The notes under the pieces: generated by a model
Told to the model about the DNA's origin: nothing
Seen by the model: only the letters and a program-made list of their open reading frames with translations
The model's database searches: none
In this document: one piece after another, positions 17,284 through 26,800 of the stretch
Position numbering within the stretch: the first letter of the stretch is position 1
Layout: every line of letters begins with the position of its first letter
Assembly (NCBI GenBank): GCA_947499955.1
Contig: CANMQI010000028.1
Location: forward strand, 1-64,000
From: an uncultured Granulosicoccus sp.
GTDB lineage: Bacteria > Pseudomonadota > Gammaproteobacteria > Granulosicoccales > Granulosicoccaceae
Length of the DNA stretch: 64,000 nt
Direction of reading: 5' to 3'
Made by a program: the position numbers and the translations under genes

Positions 17284-18393
17284 ATGAGCACACCTGATCA
17301 ATCTGACTACACCTTGGTACACACCGAACTGGTGGCTTTGGTGGAATCTGCGCGACAGGTAGCCGCGCGTCGAGTCAACGCCTTGATGAGCGCGGTGTAC
17401 TGGGAGATTGGCCGGCGGATTGTCGAAACGGAACAGGGCGGTAGTGAGCGTCCCACCTATGGCGAGGGTCTTATCGAACGATTGGCCGTTGATCTCGGTA
17501 CTCGGTTTGGCCGAGGATTCAGTGCCACCAATCTGCGGCAGATGCGCGCCTTTCACCTCGCCTGGCCGCCAGAACGAATTCAGCAGACACTGTCTGCTGA
17601 ATCTTCCCGAGGGCACAATGACCCGGCTTCTCGTGTATCTGCCCTGGCCGAGGCTTTCCCCTTGCCCTGGTCCAGTTATGTCAGGTTGCTGAGGGTGTCC
17701 TCCGATGCTGCGCGCGCCTTCTACGAGTATGAGGCGATCCACGGGGGCTGGTCGGTCCGGCAGCTCAGACGCCAGATCGATAGCCAGTTCTACGAGCGCG
17801 CTGCCCTGTCTCACGACAAGGTGAAAGTGCTGGAGGGCGCCAAAGATGCCACCACCAAGCTGACACCCCTGACACCCGAGGAAGCCATTCGGGACCCCTA
17901 TGTGCTTGAATTCCTCGACCTGAAGGACGAATACTCTGAATCCGACCTGGAAGCGGCGCTGATCGAGCGGCTGACCGACTTTCTGCTCGAGCTGGGTGAT
18001 GACTTCGCTTTCGTCGGCCGTCAGCGTCGGCTTCGGCTGGACGACAACTGGTTTCGTGTCGATCTGGTGTTCTTCCACCGACGTTTGCGCTGCCTGGTTC
18101 TCATCGATCTGAAAGTCGGGCGATTCAGCTATGCCGATGCCGGCCAGATGCACATGTACCTGAATTACGCACGTGAGCATTGGGTGAAGGAGGGGGAGAA
18201 CCCGCCGGTTGGTGTCATTCTGGCCGCCAGCAAAGGAGACGCCGAGGCACACTACGCGCTAGAGGGGCTCAACAACACCATCCTGGCGAGAGAGTATCGA
18301 ACGACGCTACCCGACGAACAGGTATTGGCTGATGAGCTGGCGAGGGCGCGCAAGGCCATCGAGCGTCGAAAAGACGACGCCGAAGAATCATGA
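17284..18393 (+). CDS. DUF1016/YhcG-type PD-(D/E)XK nuclease domain protein
   Basis: A 369-residue protein of the YhcG family. The N-terminal DUF1016 domain (about 1-200) contains NALMSAVYWEIGRRIVE, FSATNLRQMRAFHLAWP and LPWSSYVRLLRV. The C-terminal PD-(D/E)XK nuclease core contains FRVDLVFFHRR (Asp260) and LIDLKVGRF (Asp275, Lys277). The family occurs as solitary genes or near restriction and mobile genes, and a nuclease role is inferred from the fold. ATG at 17284 starts the conserved domain; the frame is open to 17146 but that part is cysteine/glycine-rich and non-homologous. It is divergent from the KfrA-like gene, with a 12-G tract in its leader. Confidence 0.88.
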   Translation: MSTPDQSDYTLVHTELVALVESARQVAARRVNALMSAVYWEIGRRIVETEQGGSERPTYGEGLIERLAVDLGTRFGRGFSATNLRQMRAFHLAWPPERIQQTLSAESSRGHNDPASRVSALAEAFPLPWSSYVRLLRVSSDAARAFYEYEAIHGGWSVRQLRRQIDSQFYERAALSHDKVKVLEGAKDATTKLTPLTPEEAIRDPYVLEFLDLKDEYSESDLEAALIERLTDFLLELGDDFAFVGRQRRLRLDDNWFRVDLVFFHRRLRCLVLIDLKVGRFSYADAGQMHMYLNYAREHWVKEGENPPVGVILAASKGDAEAHYALEGLNNTILAREYRTTLPDEQVLADELARARKAIERRKDDAEES

Positions 18394-18810
18394 AAACAAG
18401 AGGGGCAGTCTGTTGCGCAAACGACCGTTTGTGCAATGATCAAAACTGCATGCGATACTATTTTTGGCACCTCAATAGCACGAGCATCAGAAAGTCGCTT
18501 GATTCAACTTCTTGGACACCACTCTTGACCATAGCTTAGCGGTTGAGGTTCAAAGTCCTAGCTTAACAAGAGGTGTCCAACATCCGTAGACCACATCAAG
18601 GTGAGATCCCCCTGCGCTACTCGATCACCGAGCTCTGGTTGATATACGCATCGCTCAGGTATCTGCCTCCCTTGTTGTCGGCGACAGCATACGCTCAGAA
18701 GCAAACGAATCCTCTATCGTCTTCTTATAGAGAAGAATGAGCCAAGTAATCCCTATGACACTTCTGATTTGAAGTGCCACAAGGGGGCGGAACACGCAAA
18801 CTGAAGTCTG
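18394..18810. other. Intergenic with an inverted repeat (18512-18580)
   Basis: No gene seen. TTGGACACCaCTCTTG at 18512-18527 is the inverted counterpart of CAAGAGGTGTCCAA at 18567-18580, with one inserted base. The arms are about 40 bp apart and end in TTGG/CCAA. They look like fused ends of an excised or deleted insertion sequence. Confidence 0.5.
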
Positions 18811-19734
18811 TCACGCAGACAGAGCTGGCTCAAGGTTGTTTGAGAAACGATGCAGTTTCACTGAAATCGATGGTTCGGGGTCAGTGTCAATCGCTGATGC
18901 TATCAACTCCAGAAACTCTGCCCCAGTGTTGATTCGATGCAAGTCCTCTGCATCGATCGTATAGCCCCACTGGGCTGCAATTGAATCATACAGGTCTTGG
19001 CGCAATCCGATGATTCTCTCGAATCCCCATGGTGCAAAGTCAGCGGGGTCGATTTCTGATGTAGCTGCACCCGATACCTCGCCGAATTCTCGCCACAATT
19101 TGTCAAGTAGTCGCGGTGGATAGTAAATTGGCTTTGGATTGAGACGATACGTTTCGAGTAACCGGCCCCGCTGCTCCTCTGAGCTTTTGAGGTGAACGAT
19201 CAGGCAGCGAGATGCAAGGTCTGTGAGTATCGGGTCGTCTGCGTTCGAGGGGTCTACCACATGACATAAGCTGCCACTCGAATCGCAAACGAAATGATCG
19301 TACCCATAAATATATTTGGAATTTTTCATGTGCGGGCCGTAGTCACTGGTGGCGAGACGCTCAGCCGCTTCGTGTTCGCAAAGTCTTCGCTTGTACTCGT
19401 TCAGCGGCAAACCGCCCAAGGTTTCGTTTCCTGGCTGTCCGAGATAGGCGGTTAAGGCATCCAGATTATCAAAACCAAACTTGCATTTAATCGTAACGGA
19501 ATCCATACGGAGTAGCCGGGCTAACCGAGGCGTTTGCATCGCCAAACGTCGCAGTTCGGTATTGATACTCTCGCGCATGTATTCTGTTCCGATGCGATAG
19601 TCTACGGAGTAGTGGTACCATTGTTCTTTTCGCAAGATATTGGCCATGTGAGTCTTGCCAATGCCGGACATACCGATCAGGCAAAGACGTTTGGCAATGT
19701 CCCATTGGAAATGTTCACCGCTTTCGTAAAACAT
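18811..19734 (-). CDS. P-loop ATPase, last gene of metK-metG operon
   Basis: A 307-residue cytoplasmic protein with Walker A GMSGIGKT (residues 21-28) directly after an N-terminal strand, giving a kinase-like layout. It contains WYHYSVDYRIGTEYM soon after the P-loop and KYIYGYDHFVCDSSGSLCH in the middle. I recall a widely conserved group, common in Alphaproteobacteria and annotated simply as ATPase, with the same HYS(V/A)DYRIGT and PKPIYY motifs. Its function is not known to me. It begins 18 bp after the metG stop on the same strand, so it is surely cotranscribed. No helicase or transporter motifs are present. Confidence 0.75.
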   Translation of the reverse strand: MFYESGEHFQWDIAKRLCLIGMSGIGKTHMANILRKEQWYHYSVDYRIGTEYMRESINTELRRLAMQTPRLARLLRMDSVTIKCKFGFDNLDALTAYLGQPGNETLGGLPLNEYKRRLCEHEAAERLATSDYGPHMKNSKYIYGYDHFVCDSSGSLCHVVDPSNADDPILTDLASRCLIVHLKSSEEQRGRLLETYRLNPKPIYYPPRLLDKLWREFGEVSGAATSEIDPADFAPWGFERIIGLRQDLYDSIAAQWGYTIDAEDLHRINTGAEFLELIASAIDTDPEPSISVKLHRFSNNLEPALSA

Positions 19735-19752
19735 GGTGTGCGACTCCTGAGG

Positions 19753-21453
19753 TTAAGGATGGTTGTGGATTGCAACCCTGTCGGTATCGAACCGAGGTTC
19801 AAGACGAGTGAGGAGGGCGCGGTAGGGGACCAGCTGTTTTCCGAACGGCGGGTGTGCAAGCTCGGTCAACGGCACCACTGATGAGCGTCCTTCATCGAAG
19901 AGTGCGAGTGCTCTGGTGCAAAGAGCCGGTGTGCAAGGCTGGAGCAGAATCATCAGTGCTCGAAAGTGCATCAATCCTTGCGTGACAACGGTGCGTACGC
20001 GACAAGGGTTTTCTGTGCATCTCCAAGGCGCTTCCGTGTCGATGTAGCGGTTGACCTCGGCAGCTAGCGTTAGGATGCGACGGATCGCTGCGGCGGTATC
20101 GTGAACCTCGTAGTCAGCAGAAATGTTTCTCGACTCTATAAGAAGATATTCATACATCGCTGGGCAGTCCAATTTATCAGCCAGCTGCCGATCAGCCACG
20201 CGCTCGAGTAGGGCACAGCAACGTGAGGCAATGTTGATCACAGTGCAAACCAAATCAGCATTGACACGGGCTACAAGATCTTTGTGGCTGAAATTGACAT
20301 CGACGATGCCACCGTCAAGTAGTGAAAGCAGATAGAAACGAACTAGGTCTGGATCGACCTGTTTCGCCAACTCGGCGGCGCTGACGTAGGTGCCGCGCGA
20401 CTTGGACATCTTACGGCCGTCAACAGTCAGAAACCCATGGCAGGAAATTCTGGTAGGTGTTCGTAACCCAGCCCCCTCGAGTACAGCCGGCCAGAAACAA
20501 GCATGGAAGTAGGCGATGTCTTTACCGATGAAATGCTGAATCTCGGTGTGACTGCCAGGCTCCCAGATATCTCGCCAACTGCCTCCGTGCTGGCGACAGT
20601 AGTTCTCGAGCGTTGCGATATATCCCAGTGGCGCGTCGAGCCAGACGTAGAAGAATTTGTCTGTCGTCCCAGGTATTTGAAATCCGAAGTAAGGAGCGTC
20701 ACGGGACACATCCCAATCGCGAAGTCCACTACTGAACCAGTCCTCAAGTGAGGCCGCGACCGGGGCTTGCAGATGACCGTTCTCCTTCCACTGGCGAAGG
20801 AACGATTCGAAATTTTTCAGACGGAAGAAGTAGTGCAATGATTTGCGCAGCTCGGGTCTACCTTCACTCAGCACCGATTTTGGTTCGATCAGATCAGTGG
20901 CGTCGTAAGTCGCTCCACAGATCTCGCAGACGTCACCGTATTGATCGGATGCTCTACAATGCGGGCAGCTACCCATTACGTGGCGATCAGATAGAAATCT
21001 TCCAGCCGCCGTGTCATAGAGCTGCGTAACGTCGCGTTCGACAATATGCCCACCTTGGCGTAGTGCCTCGAAGATTTCTTCGCAGAGCTCACGATTCTCG
21101 TCGCTGTGTGTCTGATGGTAATGATCGAAGGAAATTGCGTATCTAGCAAAGTCGCGTTCATGTTCGATCCGCATGGTCTGTACAAGGGTTTCGGGAGACA
21201 CTCCAAGGTTTGACGCCTTGAGTTCCACGGGTGTGCCATGATTGTCATCGGCGCAAACGAACAGCACCTGCTGGCCGCGAAGGCGGGCAAAACGCGCCTT
21301 TGCGTCGGCCTGAACATACTCGAGCATGTGGCCTATATGGAGCGGCCCATTGCTGTAAGGCAGGGCGGCGGTGATGAATAGATCTGGTGCCTTCTTGGTC
21401 TTCTTTGGCGGCGTGTATGCATTGGTGTTCGATTCCATGGTTCCGGTTTCCAT
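19753..21453 (-). CDS. metG: Methionyl-tRNA synthetase (catalytic core, no C-terminal tRNA-binding domain)
   Basis: Charges tRNA(Met) with methionine using ATP. The 566-residue protein has the class I HIGH motif (39-42), KMSKS (348-352), a four-cysteine zinc knuckle (Cys163, 166, 176, 179) and the catalytic FYVWLDAPLGYIA. It ends after the anticodon-binding helical domain and lacks the extra C-terminal dimerisation/tRNA-binding domain of long bacterial forms. Starts at residue 1 or 6 are both possible. Location next to metK, an ATPase and an acetyltransferase is unlike a housekeeping locus, so it may be a second copy serving resistance or a methionine-linked pathway. That point is inference; the genome may have no other metG. 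Confidence 0.93.
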   Translation of the reverse strand: METGTMESNTNAYTPPKKTKKAPDLFITAALPYSNGPLHIGHMLEYVQADAKARFARLRGQQVLFVCADDNHGTPVELKASNLGVSPETLVQTMRIEHERDFARYAISFDHYHQTHSDENRELCEEIFEALRQGGHIVERDVTQLYDTAAGRFLSDRHVMGSCPHCRASDQYGDVCEICGATYDATDLIEPKSVLSEGRPELRKSLHYFFRLKNFESFLRQWKENGHLQAPVAASLEDWFSSGLRDWDVSRDAPYFGFQIPGTTDKFFYVWLDAPLGYIATLENYCRQHGGSWRDIWEPGSHTEIQHFIGKDIAYFHACFWPAVLEGAGLRTPTRISCHGFLTVDGRKMSKSRGTYVSAAELAKQVDPDLVRFYLLSLLDGGIVDVNFSHKDLVARVNADLVCTVINIASRCCALLERVADRQLADKLDCPAMYEYLLIESRNISADYEVHDTAAAIRRILTLAAEVNRYIDTEAPWRCTENPCRVRTVVTQGLMHFRALMILLQPCTPALCTRALALFDEGRSSVVPLTELAHPPFGKQLVPYRALLTRLEPRFDTDRVAIHNHP

Positions 21454-21528
21454 CGTAGGAACAAGGTGGCCCGCGCATTGCGTCGGGGTGTGGGCTCTCG
21501 GCTCTACCTCTAGCCTCTAAGCGCCTGA

Positions 21529-22653
21529 TCAGCGGCGGTCCAGCTGGTCACGCTCCCAAGGAAAACGCTCGTCACCATAGTGACCGGCGCATGCGGTTTC
21601 AACGTAGCGCCACCCGTCAGGCTGCCACAGCCCGAGTCTTTCTTGGATGGCCGACGGTGAGAGGTCCGGAAAGTGCTGATGTACCCAGTCTGCGACATCG
21701 TGTCCGGTATCCGTCACAGCGCTCACCATCTCGGGTTGAATTTGGCCAATACCAAACGCTAGTCCGACAACGACATGCTGGGCGTCAGCGAATCCATCTG
21801 CGAGGATGGCACGTGCAATCTGCCGTGCTTGGTAGGCGGCGCAGCGATCAACCTTGGTCGGATCTTTACCCGAGAACGCACCACCGCCGACAGGCACCCG
21901 TGGTCCGAACGCATCTACGACGATCTTGCGACCCAGCACACCGGCATCGGCGATGGTGCCGCCTTCCACAAACGATCCTTTCTGATTGATCTTCACCCGC
22001 GCAGGGTCGAGTTCTCCTAGTACCGGAACGACGACTCGCTCGAATACATCACCGCGAAGTTCCTCAGGCGTGATAAGGGTATCGTGCTGCGTCGAAATAA
22101 TAACGCTTCGTACCTCGCCAGCCGCTGAGACGCTGACTTGCGACTTGGCATCGCTTCCAAGATAGTCAAGATATCCGCCGTTTCGCTCTCGCTCGAGAGC
22201 GGCGATGAGGTCGCGCGCCATAGCGTATTCCCTTGGCACCCGGGAGTGTGTTTCAGTGAAGGCCGCGGCGATCATAATGCCTTGGTCCCCTGCGCCCCCA
22301 ACATCGATCATGGCGCCGATCTCAGCCGACTGCGGTGCTAGCAGGTTGATCACCTCGACCTTTCCGGCCTCTGGATAGCCCACGCTCGTCCAAGCATGGC
22401 GCAGTAGACCATCTATGTCGAATGCCTCGAGCACATCATCGGGCGCCCGAATTTCCCCACTCACAACAATGTGATAGCCCTTGGCCGACACTTCGATTGC
22501 AGCGCGAATGCCGCGAGGATCGTACCCGAGCACACCGGCTAGCCTTAGGAGCTCATCAAGCAGCTGATCCCCGAATTGGTCACAGGCTTTATCTGGATGG
22601 CCGCGACCGACCATTTCGGCAGTATATATCTTAGTAGCGGATTTCATTTGCAT
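21529..22653 (-). CDS. metK: S-adenosylmethionine synthetase, divergent
   Basis: Makes S-adenosylmethionine from ATP and methionine. The 374-residue protein keeps the family signatures GHPDK (18-22), GAGDQG (120-125) and the P-loop-like GGGAFSGKDPTKVDR (256-270), so it should be active. The N-terminus, YTAEMVGRGHPDKACDQFGDQ, departs from the very conserved FTSESVSEGHPDK of housekeeping enzymes, suggesting an accessory paralogue. It lies 75 bp upstream of metG in the same operon. No SAM riboswitch-like structure was recognised upstream. The pairing with methionyl-tRNA synthetase points to methionine as the shared substrate. Confidence 0.93.
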   Translation of the reverse strand: MQMKSATKIYTAEMVGRGHPDKACDQFGDQLLDELLRLAGVLGYDPRGIRAAIEVSAKGYHIVVSGEIRAPDDVLEAFDIDGLLRHAWTSVGYPEAGKVEVINLLAPQSAEIGAMIDVGGAGDQGIMIAAAFTETHSRVPREYAMARDLIAALERERNGGYLDYLGSDAKSQVSVSAAGEVRSVIISTQHDTLITPEELRGDVFERVVVPVLGELDPARVKINQKGSFVEGGTIADAGVLGRKIVVDAFGPRVPVGGGAFSGKDPTKVDRCAAYQARQIARAILADGFADAQHVVVGLAFGIGQIQPEMVSAVTDTGHDVADWVHQHFPDLSPSAIQERLGLWQPDGWRYVETACAGHYGDERFPWERDQLDRR

Positions 22654-22711
22654 GATAATTAACCGTTGTTGAGAAAAAAGTAGAAAAGCTCAGTGGTGCC
22701 GCCTGGCCTGT

Positions 22712-23023
22712 TTAGGCTCGCTGACGCAGAAGTTGAACAATGAGGGCGGCATGCATGATTGCGTTGATCGTGCAGAACAATGTCACCGGCCCGATACCCG
22801 AGAGAACGCCGTAAACTGACCATGTTGTGTTGCCCAGGGCTATCAAGGCGTAATGTGATAACTCGCTATGATCAATTTGCGCAGGATATTTCAGATTTCT
22901 TAGATACTTGGGCATACCCGAAACGGCGAGCGTAGCCCCGGCGGCATACCCTAGCCATTCCAGCGGATTGGCTAGTATCGTCACGCCGGCGTGGCCAAAA
23001 ATTTCCGCCGGCTCAAGCAACAT
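22712..23023 (-). CDS. SemiSWEET/PQ-loop-like small transporter
   Basis: About 103 residues with three predicted membrane helices: EWLGYAAGATLAVSGMPKYL, YALIALGNTTWSVYGVL and VTLFCTINAIMHAALIVQLL. This is the three-helix bundle of SemiSWEET proteins, which dimerise to move sugars or other small solutes across the inner membrane. The first helix ends in MPKY where PQ-loop proteins usually have P-Q, so cargo may differ. ATG at 23023 is chosen because the conserved body starts there and it overlaps the GNAT stop by 11 bp, implying translational coupling; 23080 would lie deeper in the upstream gene. Confidence 0.7.
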   Translation of the reverse strand: MLLEPAEIFGHAGVTILANPLEWLGYAAGATLAVSGMPKYLRNLKYPAQIDHSELSHYALIALGNTTWSVYGVLSGIGPVTLFCTINAIMHAALIVQLLRQRA

Positions 23024-23621
23024 GACGTAACCCACCCTGGCTCGCCTGCATCTGAGCCGACTCGCGTACAATTCGCACAATAGAATCCTTCCTAGCCATC
23101 ATGACCAGTGAGGAGTAGCAGCCTGCGGCGTCCGATGTATTCTCGAGATGCAGTGCCTCGGGGCTATCCGCAGCACGCCGGACTAATAGCATCTCGGGAA
23201 TGAACCCGGCTTTTGCGAAAATGGTCGCGGCACCGGTGTTTACTTCACCGTCACGCATGACCCTGACCTCGGCATAGCCGGCACTCATCTGGAACTTCTG
23301 ATAGAACCAAGCACGGGCTGCAAAGACCAGTTTCTGAGCAAGACCATGACCAAGCCGGTTCTGGGCTGTCATGAGTCCTTGGTAGAGAAGAACGTCGTCA
23401 CGAACGACCACGTTCATGGCTGAGACGATGGAGCCTGTCTCGACATCTTCGAGACACAAGAGGTAGGCGCCGAGATCGATCAATTTGGCAGAATTCAATC
23501 GATGCACAAATCTGCTGTCCGATGACTCCATAAGCGCATCTGCCAGGCGCTGATACTGCATCAGGTGAGCGCTGTTGAGCCCCATTGGCTCCACTATGAA
23601 TCGCAACGAGCACATGTTCAT
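23013..23621 (-). CDS. GNAT-family N-acetyltransferase, first gene of the operon
   Basis: A protein of about 202 residues with a GNAT-like core: LLCLEDVETGSIVSAMNVV (strands 2-4), then NRLGHGLAQKLVFAARAWF at the acyl-CoA-binding position and AATIFAKAGFIPE near the end. It would transfer an acyl group to an amine, but the substrate is unknown. ATG at 23621 is supported by ACGGAG seven bases upstream; the frame is open to 23696 without homologous sequence. It leads the minus-strand operon GNAT, SemiSWEET, metK, metG, ATPase. LuxI-type synthases share the fold and use SAM, but the LuxI signature residues are not seen. Confidence 0.72.
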   Translation of the reverse strand: MNMCSLRFIVEPMGLNSAHLMQYQRLADALMESSDSRFVHRLNSAKLIDLGAYLLCLEDVETGSIVSAMNVVVRDDVLLYQGLMTAQNRLGHGLAQKLVFAARAWFYQKFQMSAGYAEVRVMRDGEVNTGAATIFAKAGFIPEMLLVRRAADSPEALHLENTSDAAGCYSSLVMMARKDSIVRIVRESAQMQASQGGLRHVA

Positions 23622-23846
23622 AAATAGCTCCGTTTCGGATTGTCGGAGCCTTAGTGTCAGGACTTGGCAGAGCAGCAATCGAGGGACAGGCATCACCCAT
23701 TTGCGTCGTCTGTCACCTATTTGACCTCGTATTTGAAAAATACTTGTCCCAGAGGTCGAATTTACCTGGCTTCTAATTCATGACACCTTGTCCATTTTTG
23801 CGCAAGTAGGCACACTTGCACCCGATCTAGCTTTCACCTCGTTCCC

Positions 23847-26800
23847 ATGGATAGAAAAACTTCGATCAAAAAGCCGGAGTTCAAGACGACTGCTGAGCAA
23901 TTGAGAGCCATCTGGCCTCTGGTGTATCGCGCGAAGATGGAGGGCACTACTGAGGAAAAATGGCGTAATTATTTTGTCGATCAGGACGCCGCTCGGGGGC
24001 TCGACAGCAGTCACAAACGGTTGAAAATTAGTACTGATCGCGTGATTGATGAGCATGGCTCGCTCGCTGGCGCTGCTCGACTGCTGCTTCTTGAGGAGAG
24101 TCTCTGCGGCAGAGGTACAGAAGCGACTCGAGCGGTACTCCTAAGGCGGTCAGCTCTGTTCCGCAATGCCCACGATCAAGGCACTGATGGGCTGGAGAGA
24201 CCACCGGAGTTTACTGCGGCAGAGTCCTATCGCAAGCTCCTGCAGTGGACAGGCTCAACTCAGGGAAAAGCGGAGCCCTACGATCTATATGTGCGAAAAG
24301 GGTTCGCTAGTTGGGTGGAAGTTTATAACGGGCAACAAGTCGGCCACGATGAATTATTCAGAGACACCTTTGACGGAGAAGAGGCAATTAAGCAATTCCA
24401 ACTTTTCATCGGCGATAGTGAACCGAGCTTTCAGCCGTTCCTTGGGAAAGCAGATCCGACGATGGATTCCGAGACGGCTCAACAGATGATTGCTCCGCTG
24501 TTGCAGATGATCAATGACTCTCTTACTGCAACACGAGACCACAAAGAAGCGGGCAAATATGCATTGAACCGAACTCCTACCTTTGCGCAGGTGGATACCG
24601 GTAGGTTGTGGTCGGTGCAACTTGATCTTGCCCGCCATCTCGTGAATCAGCTGAAGGTACGCAGAGAAACACGACCAGTTCTAGTGTTGCCAGTAGCTGG
24701 TTATCGTCGGCGCGACTTGGCCGAATCGGAACCCCTGCAAATCGAGTTCCCCGATATCCCGACAACAGTTGCTAGGCTTCGTCATTTCTACCGGATAGGT
24801 GTACCGCTGAAGGATCTTCCCGTCGTCAAACCACTTGGTGATGATGAATCGCTCTCCGAGGCGATACAGGAGATACGCCTCGCGATGATATCCAAGCCAG
24901 CGATTCTCGTGTTTATCGGTGTTGACTCTGCCTGTGCCCGACGAACCAATATCGAAAGCCAGATTGCGGACAACGATGCGAGTAAGTTGATTTCACGTCT
25001 ACTCGATGGGCCTTTATGCTCGGCAAATTCGCCAGACTTATTGAACCGCTGGCGGCGCAATTGCATCATCGTCATGACGGATGATCCAGACATGGGATAT
25101 TTAACTGCCCACTCTACGCCATACCCAAAAGGAGCAGTAACCAATTCGCTTGTTTTGAGCTTAGAGCCATGGTTTGAGTGGATGGGATCACTCGGGCTGA
25201 ATCATGAAAAAAATATCGTTCAATATATGCGTCTCTCGATAACTAATTTCCAGGGCGAGCGCTCGGAGTTGACATTGCGTCTTATTGATGCGCTGATAGT
25301 GGTGCGTGACTTGGGTGGCAACGGCGACTCGGTTAAAGAAGCGTTGAAGCAGTTGCCACGTTTAGATTCATCACTGATTGGTGGTCCGCGCGATGTAGCC
25401 CGAGGGTCGGACCTTGTTGATCTGTTGCTTAACGAGATTAGCAAAACGAAACCTTTGTGGCTTCTAATCATATTGCTGGTTAGTCAGGCTCCTGATGGGC
25501 TCAGGCGTCGTACGCTAAAATGCGTTGTACAGGAGCTTCGACATGCTCGCTATCGAATCTCGTCTCGGTTTCAGGAAATGGACCCATCAGCTTTAAATGA
25601 CAGCCTTACGGAGCTATGTGAAACGCTACCCTACTTGGTCACTAGTGCGGGTAGTGATCGCGTTGAAGGCTTGTTAACGCCACGTGATATTTTCACTCAG
25701 AATAATGATTTCGGGCCGCCAGATAAAGAGTCACGACACTCCGTAGCTGATTTTAGAATCTATCATACCGAGCACCGCGAACGTGCCATACAGTTCCCAT
25801 TCACTGAGATTCGAAACTGGGTAAGCAGTTGGTGTGGAGCTAATTTGCTAAAAAACAAAGCCGAATACCACGAGATTCATCGAGTGCTAGCCGCTCAGGC
25901 AATTGAGCAACAAACCAATGTCCTGAGATACGCAGATGTTGCAAAGACACTCTCGATTCGTATGTGGCGTCGACAATTCAGCGCTATCTATCATGGATTA
26001 CTGAGCCTTGACATTCAACCTGAGAAGAAACACATGACACGAGGCATTTTTCTCAAGGCGAATGGTCTGGATACGGGTGATCTGGTTAATGGGGGAGCCG
26101 ACTTTTGGCTTTGGCTCTACTTCTTTGCTTTCCGTCGACAGCTGGAGCGAGTACCTGCCTACAATTTAAGCAGGCAGTACGGGCAGGATAAACTCAAGGC
26201 TGAGGTTCTGGAGTTCTTCGATTCACCTTGGGCGCATTGGCCAATATTTTCGCCCCCGATATCCTTACGAGCAGGTACCTCCTTGGTCGATTACCTTTTC
26301 AACCATTATGAAAAAAACTCGTCTCTTATTAGTCATCGAGAGGCATGCGTCCGAACCTACGTGGCGCTGGGAGACAGCAGTCAAACTGACGCTGCTCTTG
26401 AAAGGCTCCGAGAAATGGCACATACCGATTCATCGCAACAATCAGCGAAGTTGGTCGGTCTACTTTGCTCGCGTCACGCGCTGGATATGTACATCCTTGG
26501 CTTGACAAACGAAGACAATGCCACGCAGACGATGTCTCTAAAACAGATCTACGAAGCGATATTGCAGCAATTTACAGGGGAGGGTATTCAATCGCTCAAC
26601 ACAATGGATATCTATAATGTTGAGGATGGGGGGAAATCCACACATGCGGGTGAAAGAAAATTACTGGAACAATTTCGAAAGCTCAGCAAGAGAACAGAAA
26701 AGCTAGCCAACAAGATATATTCTATGGTTAGTACTAAGGATGGTGGCACCGATGCATTGCCGAAAATATCAATTAGAATGCGGGCCGCACGATCGCTGGT

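Noticed and set aside
17257-18252. Long minus-strand frame across the DUF1016 gene
   Set aside because: Shadow of a clear plus-strand protein family; composition unlike a protein.
22654-22711. Possible SAM riboswitch before metK
   Set aside because: The gap is only 58 bases and shows no recognisable aptamer; nothing was seen upstream of the operon either.
23013-23621. GNAT gene considered as a LuxI-type SAM-using signal synthase
   Set aside because: The fold class matches, but the conserved LuxI N-terminal Arg/Phe/Trp and acidic residues were not found.
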